This document shows positions 59,131 to 64,000 of a DNA stretch of 64,000 nucleotides, piece after piece (position 1 is the first letter of the stretch; the number at the start of each line of letters is the position of its first letter). The notes beneath the pieces are model-generated. The model had not been told where the DNA came from, made no database searches, and was given only the letters and a program-made list of their open reading frames with translations. This DNA is from Solea solea (taxonomy: Eukaryota > Chordata > Actinopteri > Pleuronectiformes > Soleidae): assembly GCF_958295425.1 (NCBI RefSeq), contig NC_081151.1, positions 22,542,708 to 22,606,707 of the forward strand, in the 5' to 3' direction. The position numbers and the translations under genes were made by a program.

Positions 59131-61100
59131 CTCGTCTCACGCTCATCCTTTTAATTATAATTTAAATTTAATTTATCCCGATGAAAATATGTGTTTGGCT
59201 ATATACACACAACATACAATGTATGTGTTATATGTGCAGAGTGGTAGGTTGGCCACTAGGTGGAGTTAGTGAACCTGGCAGGAAACAAAATGATGTTTAC
59301 TGCCATCTTGTGGACGTTTTGGGTCCAGAAAAAGTGCAGAATTGCAGGCATTCTTTGAAAAGCACCTCCTGTTTCCAATGTCCAAAAAAATGTCTTTTGA
59401 GAATTAAAGAAACCAGGAAATATACATTTCATTAATAATCCAGATAGTAGGTTAACGGTTGCACTGCTTTTTAAATTAAAATAAATTCAGAAAAAGTCAA
59501 TTCTCCACATTAACATCTGTGCTGCAGTAAAGTGTCCAGTCCGTCCTTTTCAGTAAGAGGTGCAACACTGCCCTCTAGAGGAAAATGTCTGCATCCACAG
59601 CTCAAATACACATTTACTTTGTGCAGAAACAGTAAAAGGAAGTTTTAACCTCTTCTTCCCTGACCCTCTTTTTGGGGTCCCTGTTCGAAAATGAAATGCC
59701 CAAAATAAATAGAGTATATCTCTGCAATTACAAGCTCTATGTGAATTATCTTGGTCTCAAAATATAGATAACACTTTATATACGTTTCACTGTAGATACC
59801 ACTGTGCCAGATGGGACCCACAATAAATGAAGGATTTTTTCCCTCGCCCAAAGAAATATTGCATTTTAAAATAAAGATCACCTTTTAAAAATGTGCATTA
59901 GGAGCTTAAAACTCGTGGAAGTCACATTAGCTGTGCAAAGTGTGATGATGCTGAAGTGAAGCAGAGTGAGATTACAGAGGTTTTAGTGAAGAGATGCCTA
60001 GTGTGGCAATATCTATGCCATTTAAGATTACTATGAGTAAAAAATGATTAAACCCATTTCATTTTACTTACATGTCACTATTGGTCTCAGAAAAACTTGT
60101 TTTGGATTAAAAAAATAAAAAATGATTAAAAAATCAATATGTGGGGCATTTTTCTCTGGAGCGTCAGAGACCACTCTGAGCCTCAGCCTGTTCAGGGCCA
60201 TAGCTGCGGCTGTGATTGGCCAATCTGGGTGATTGACAGCTCGTTTTAATCATCAAAGCCAATAGGATCAGGCTGCGGTCTCCGAATACACGTAGCTCCT
60301 CCCGTTTGTTCCGTCAGAAGGAAGTAGTTTGACGGACATCCGCCCTTCTTCAATCAAAACCAGCTAACGGCCGTCTGGAATGACCAATCAGACCAGGAAG
60401 AGCCCCCAAAGCATGCTGGGAAGTGTAGTTCTCCGCGGTTTGTTCCGGTGAAAACAGCTTGTTTTACTCAACAACAAAGGTAAGACAACATTTATGGTTG
60501 TATTTCTTGAAAGTGAGTTGTTTTGCTGTTGTTTTGCGGCTGGATACGCGAGTTTTGGTCGTAGAATGACATAAATGTTACCGTGGAATCTGTGGAGTTT
60601 TTTTTCCAACATGGCGGTGCTAATTCGTTGCCGCTTTTAAATGTTTACGCTGTTATGATGTTTTCGGCTGGTGTTGGTTAGATTACTTAGCGTTTAGTTA
60701 ACAGGAATGGTTTTATGAGCTTTTAGCCGAGTTTCTGAGCTTTCTGTGGGTATGCAGTATGTCAATATTGATCAAAGGTAAATGTGCATCGTGGTGCGTA
60801 TTCTTGCCCCCGGTGCCGGGGGCAAAAATAGCCCCGGAATGACTTGTGTTTTTGTACATTAATCAATATTTGACACAAGGTTTCTCCATAATCTAAAATA
60901 TTTTCATGTTCTTGTAGTGTTGATTTAAAGGGTGAATAGCCCCACCTAGTGGGCAACCTTTAGACTAGAACATTAGTTTTCATCAAATATTAAAAACAAA
61001 CATTTAACACTAGATTACGGAGAAGAGATGACAGTAAATGTTCGTCACGGCAACCATCCAAGCGGAAGAGAACCGGATTATAATTTTACGATAAAAATCT
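59131..61100. other. Intergenic region mark3-ckb
   Basis: No coding gene seen. Holds a promoter-like block at 60380-60620 and a CTCF-like motif at 59568-59581. Confidence 0.7.
60380..60620. promoter_or_regulatory. Orphan promoter-like block (CCAAT, ZNF143 and YY1 motifs)
   Basis: GACCAATCAG (60382-60391), GCATGCTGGGAAGTGTAGT (60411-60429, reverse complement of the ZNF143/SBS consensus) and CCAACATGGCGGTGC (60606-60620, YY1-like) fall in 240 bp. A donor AAAG|GTAAGA follows at 60480. Typical of TATA-less vertebrate promoters. The gene served is not visible in the window. Confidence 0.55.
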
Positions 61101-61126
61101 CACGCCAGAGTTCAACCAGAGTTTCT

Positions 61127-61132
61127 TTTATT
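61127..61132 (-). terminator. ckb: ckb polyadenylation signal AATAAA
   Basis: TTTATT on the plus strand, 196 nt past the ckb stop; the 3' UTR (about 61105-61327) contains a GA-rich stretch. Confidence 0.6.
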
Positions 61133-61327
61133 AGATTGCAGATCCATCCTCACATGAACACTTTTTCATTTTTAAATACATGAACAAATCCGGACGACGA
61201 CGACTGTGTGATACGGAGTCAAACATTCACTCAGACACAGGAGAGGAGGACGAGGAGGAGGACGAGGAGGACGAGGAAGTGCAGGAGGACGTGTTTGTGC
61301 GTCAGGACGGTGGTCGTGGTCTTTGTT

Positions 61328-61506
61328 TTACTTCTGTGCAGGAATCAGGTCTTCGACAGACTCTCCCTTCTCCAGCCTCTTCTCCATCTCCACCAGCAGT
61401 TTGATTCCGTCGACCACCGTCTGCACCAGCTCCACCTCAGAGAAGCCCAGTCTGTCTGCGTTAGAGATGTCGAAGACTCCGCCCACCGCGGCCGTGTCCA
61501 CGCCAC
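61328..61506 (-). CDS. ckb: ckb last exon
   Basis: 179 nt, [33 protein letters not shown] and IPAQK then TAA. Acceptor CCGTCAG. Confidence 0.95.
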
Positions 61507-63425
61507 CTGACGGAAAAACAACAAGAGCCGATTAGAGTCTGAAAAATCTGGATCAAGGCAAGACCAGAGATGAAGAAAGTGTCCCGTCAAGACTGGAATA
61601 ACGGCGTCTTTTTGTGATTTTAATCCTTTAACACCGAGCACATCGCTGCACTGCTAAAAATATACCTAATATATAATACAAGTTGCGAAAATACTAATAA
61701 AAAATGTTTTACACAAAAAACAAAAAATCGTAAATACGTTCATAAACCATTAGGTCCTGCAATGATTGATTTACTTTGAAGCACCACTAGGGGGAGCCAG
61801 TCTATGATTTTCCTCCAATCACGATTACTCCAATGGCGGCTAAACTTGTATCAATGAGTCGATTACGGTGAATTTCCATCGTCCCGTCCCTGAAATAAAA
61901 AAGAAAGACGCTCTATAGCGCTAGCATGGAGAAACGAGCAGGTTCTCGTACCGGTTCCACGTTTCTGGAGCCTCAGCCTCTTGAGAACGTCCTCGAACTT
62001 GGCGTGTTTGCTCATGTTGGGCAGTTTGACGTGGACGCCGGCGCGCAGACCGGTGCCCAGGTTGGACGGACAGGTGAGGACGTAGCCCAGGTGCTCGTTC
62101 CACATAAAGGCGTGGCCTCGCTCCTTAAACAGGCTCTCGATCTGGAAAAGGAGAACCAGGCTCAACGTTAGACAAAAATCTGCGCTAAAATATCTAAAAA
62201 CAATGCGATTAATGTTGCACATTTTGTTGAGTCGCATCTTTTACATTAGCAAACAATCTTTAAATCCACAGAAGTGCGTCATTTCTCTTCTAAATGTCGG
62301 ACAGTTCAATTTAGTTCGCACTTTCACAACGTTAGTGGCTAAACTCACTGTCTCCACTTCCGTTAAATTACCAGGAAAGTAAATTTAGTGAGCACTCGAC
62401 GCTCCGTTTTTACCATAAATCACGTAACAAGTGTGCAGCCACATTTTTATACGACTGCTAAAAACGTCATGAGCAAGAAACAAAGAGCAGGGCTGTTCAA
62501 AGTGGGGCCCGCAGGCCAAAGTTGGCTCTTAAACATGAAGATTTGAAAATAAATCTATATTTAAAATAAAAGTACTGTTCTCTTTCTGACAGATGGACAC
62601 AAGAGTGTAAAGGCGCACCAGTGGATAGCATTTTTGCCTCACAGCATGGAGAATCAGCCACAGAATCCACATTTTGAGAAAAACAAAATTATATATAAAT
62701 CTGGTCCCAGAGTAAAAGAAAACCTCCAAACGCCACCCTTATACTTAAAACCAAATCTACATTTCTGTGGCAGCGCTACAGTGCCACCCACAGGCCTGGC
62801 ATATAAACTGCAGCGTTAAGACTAATGTTTTTCTGTCGCCCCATCAGCTGTCACACCGTCATGGGTTTAGCTCCGCCTATACTGGACCATTACTCTAGTA
62901 CCACGAGGCAAGTGTACCCAAAAATGGAACGTTTAAGGCGAGTTATTATATTTATGGAAAGGCAAAAATACGAATGAAGACGGAATTCCTATGATTCAGT
63001 GACGTCATTGTTCCTAAATCCCGTTTTCCGACCCACCTTGGTGAGTCCGGTGCAGAAGCGGTTGAACACCTCCTTCATGTTCCCGCCCTTCTGCATGGAG
63101 ATGACGCGCAGGTGATCCTCCTCGTTCACCCACACCAGGAATGTCTTGTTGTCGTTGTGCCTTCAAAGAAAGAAAAGAAAAGAAATTGAGTTTCCTTCAA
63201 ATAACCTCCTTTAAGTCCGAGCATTTCCTCTGCCGATGAACGCGGACACTGACCAGATTCCCCTGGCGTCGGGCCAGTCGCGGGCCATTCCTGACGCCAG
63301 CAGCAGAGGAGACACGGGCTTGTCGAACAGGAAGTGGTCGTCGATGAGCTGCTGCTGCTCGGCGTCCGTCATGTTCTTCAGGGCGTAGTATTTCCCGTTC
63401 AGGTCGCCGCTCAGAGAGTCCAGAG
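61328..63425 (-). CDS. ckb: ckb, creatine kinase B-type (partial, C-terminal four coding exons)
   Basis: On the minus strand: 63254-63425, 63037-63160, 61952-62141, 61328-61506, giving about residues 161-381 of a 381-residue cytosolic creatine kinase. The enzyme transfers phosphate between creatine phosphate and ADP/ATP in the cytosol. Seen: [21 protein letters not shown]228 in [10 protein letters not shown]283 in [14 protein letters not shown] (reactive cysteine and phosphagen kinase signature), [20 protein letters not shown], and the C-terminus EDLIPAQK. All introns are GT-AG with consistent phases. The B-type call rests mainly on position next to mark3; M-type is very similar. Upstream exons lie past 64000. 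Confidence 0.93.
61952..62141 (-). CDS. ckb: ckb exon (residues ~260-323, active-site cysteine)
   Basis: 190 nt, [39 protein letters not shown] and onward to LRLQKRGT. Donor ACCG|GTACGA. Confidence 0.95.
62142..63036 (-). other. ckb: ckb intron
   Basis: 895 nt of non-coding sequence with no recognised element. Confidence 0.8.
63037..63160 (-). CDS. ckb: ckb exon (residues ~218-259)
   Basis: 124 nt, [20 protein letters not shown] to RFCTGLTK, including W228 and the E(231/232) region near the active site. Donor AAG|GTGGGT. Confidence 0.95.
63254..63425 (-). CDS. ckb: ckb exon (residues ~161-218)
   Basis: 172 nt, [20 protein letters not shown] to [18 protein letters not shown]. Acceptor GTGCAG, donor TCTG|GTCAGT (weak at +3). 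Confidence 0.94.
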
Positions 63426-64000
63426 CTGCACAACACCGACATCAAAAAACAGCTTTCAACGGTGTGTTCGTGGGACTATTTTAGTTAATGTTGTTTGCAA
63501 AATAGACTAAAAATACAGGAGAAAATGCTCAAAAACGCACAGCCTGGCATATATTTAACAAGATGAATGAAAAAAATTATTTTAAATCAATATATTTGAA
63601 ATCAGTCATCGCAATAATATCGTGAATCAGTTATTTTGTTCGGGATAATCACGACGCACGCCTCACCACGTACAGGTGATGCATGTTGTATTTTGACACT
63701 AGAAAAAAAAACAAAACACATTTACTGATTTATAAACTGGAAGACGCTCATGTTTTTTGCTGGAAAACAGCGCCATCTTGAGGCCACGCAGCTGCTGCTG
63801 GAATAAGGTGAACTGTAGCAGATTTGACGACTTTCCGATATCCGATCCAGTGATTTTGACCAATCCCAATTTATTTCTATAGCATATTTAAAAAAACAAA
63901 ACAAAAAACAACCGAGTCATGAAAGGAGCGCAGCAGTCCATGTCTCGCCTTAGGGGGCGCTATAAAGCCCCAGTGCCATGCACAGGACATGTTTAGGGTC
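63426..64000 (-). other. ckb: ckb intron, running off the window
   Basis: No creatine kinase exon is recognisable here. Ends near a CTCF-like half motif TAGGGGGCGCTAT (63951-63963). Confidence 0.6.

Overview
The window is vertebrate nuclear DNA, almost certainly from a ray-finned (teleost) fish. The genes are split by GT-AG introns, the gaps are filled with microsatellites, AT-rich minisatellites, small inverted-repeat elements and a fish-type Rex1-like LINE, and three genes lie in an order I remember from the human EIF5-MARK3-CKB region (14q32). Identification rests on translating exons by eye and comparing them with remembered family sequences; no search was run.

Layout. (1) About 1-16440, plus strand: eif5, translation initiation factor 5. 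It has ten coding exons (5724-16092, 430 residues), a non-coding 5' part with two possible first exons, and two poor-context upstream ORFs just before the start codon. Its fifth coding intron (7283-12237) carries a nearly complete LINE on the minus strand with an uninterrupted 1026-codon endonuclease/reverse transcriptase ORF. (2) About 16440-18600: intergenic DNA dominated by a 700-bp AT-rich minisatellite. (3) About 18600-59130, plus strand: mark3, a MAP/microtubule affinity-regulating kinase, with at least 17 constitutive coding exons plus alternative ones. (4) About 59130-61100: intergenic, containing a promoter-like block with ZNF143-, CCAAT- and YY1-type motifs that belongs to no gene I can see. 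(5) 61100-64000, minus strand: the 3' half of a cytosolic creatine kinase, ckb by position, whose first exons lie beyond the right edge.

Functionally this is a housekeeping/signalling neighbourhood, not an operon-like system: eIF5 acts in start-codon selection, MARK3 phosphorylates microtubule-associated and polarity proteins under LKB1 and aPKC control, and creatine kinase buffers ATP. mark3 and ckb are convergent.

The most interesting signal is at the 3' end of mark3. The last exon can be read in two frames. Reached from the constitutive exon or the 27-nt microexon, it encodes the KA1 domain. Reached through an 80-nt exon plus a 45-nt exon, it is read one frame over and ends after 25 more codons, giving a KA1-less kinase. 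That alternative tail resembles the tail I remember for the short isoform of human MARK4, which suggests an old frame-switching device kept in two paralogues. Other points of note are a symmetric 177-nt cassette exon, a GC-AG intron, a NAGNAG acceptor and a possible second first exon in mark3. Most remaining intronic DNA is ordinary repeat-rich sequence.
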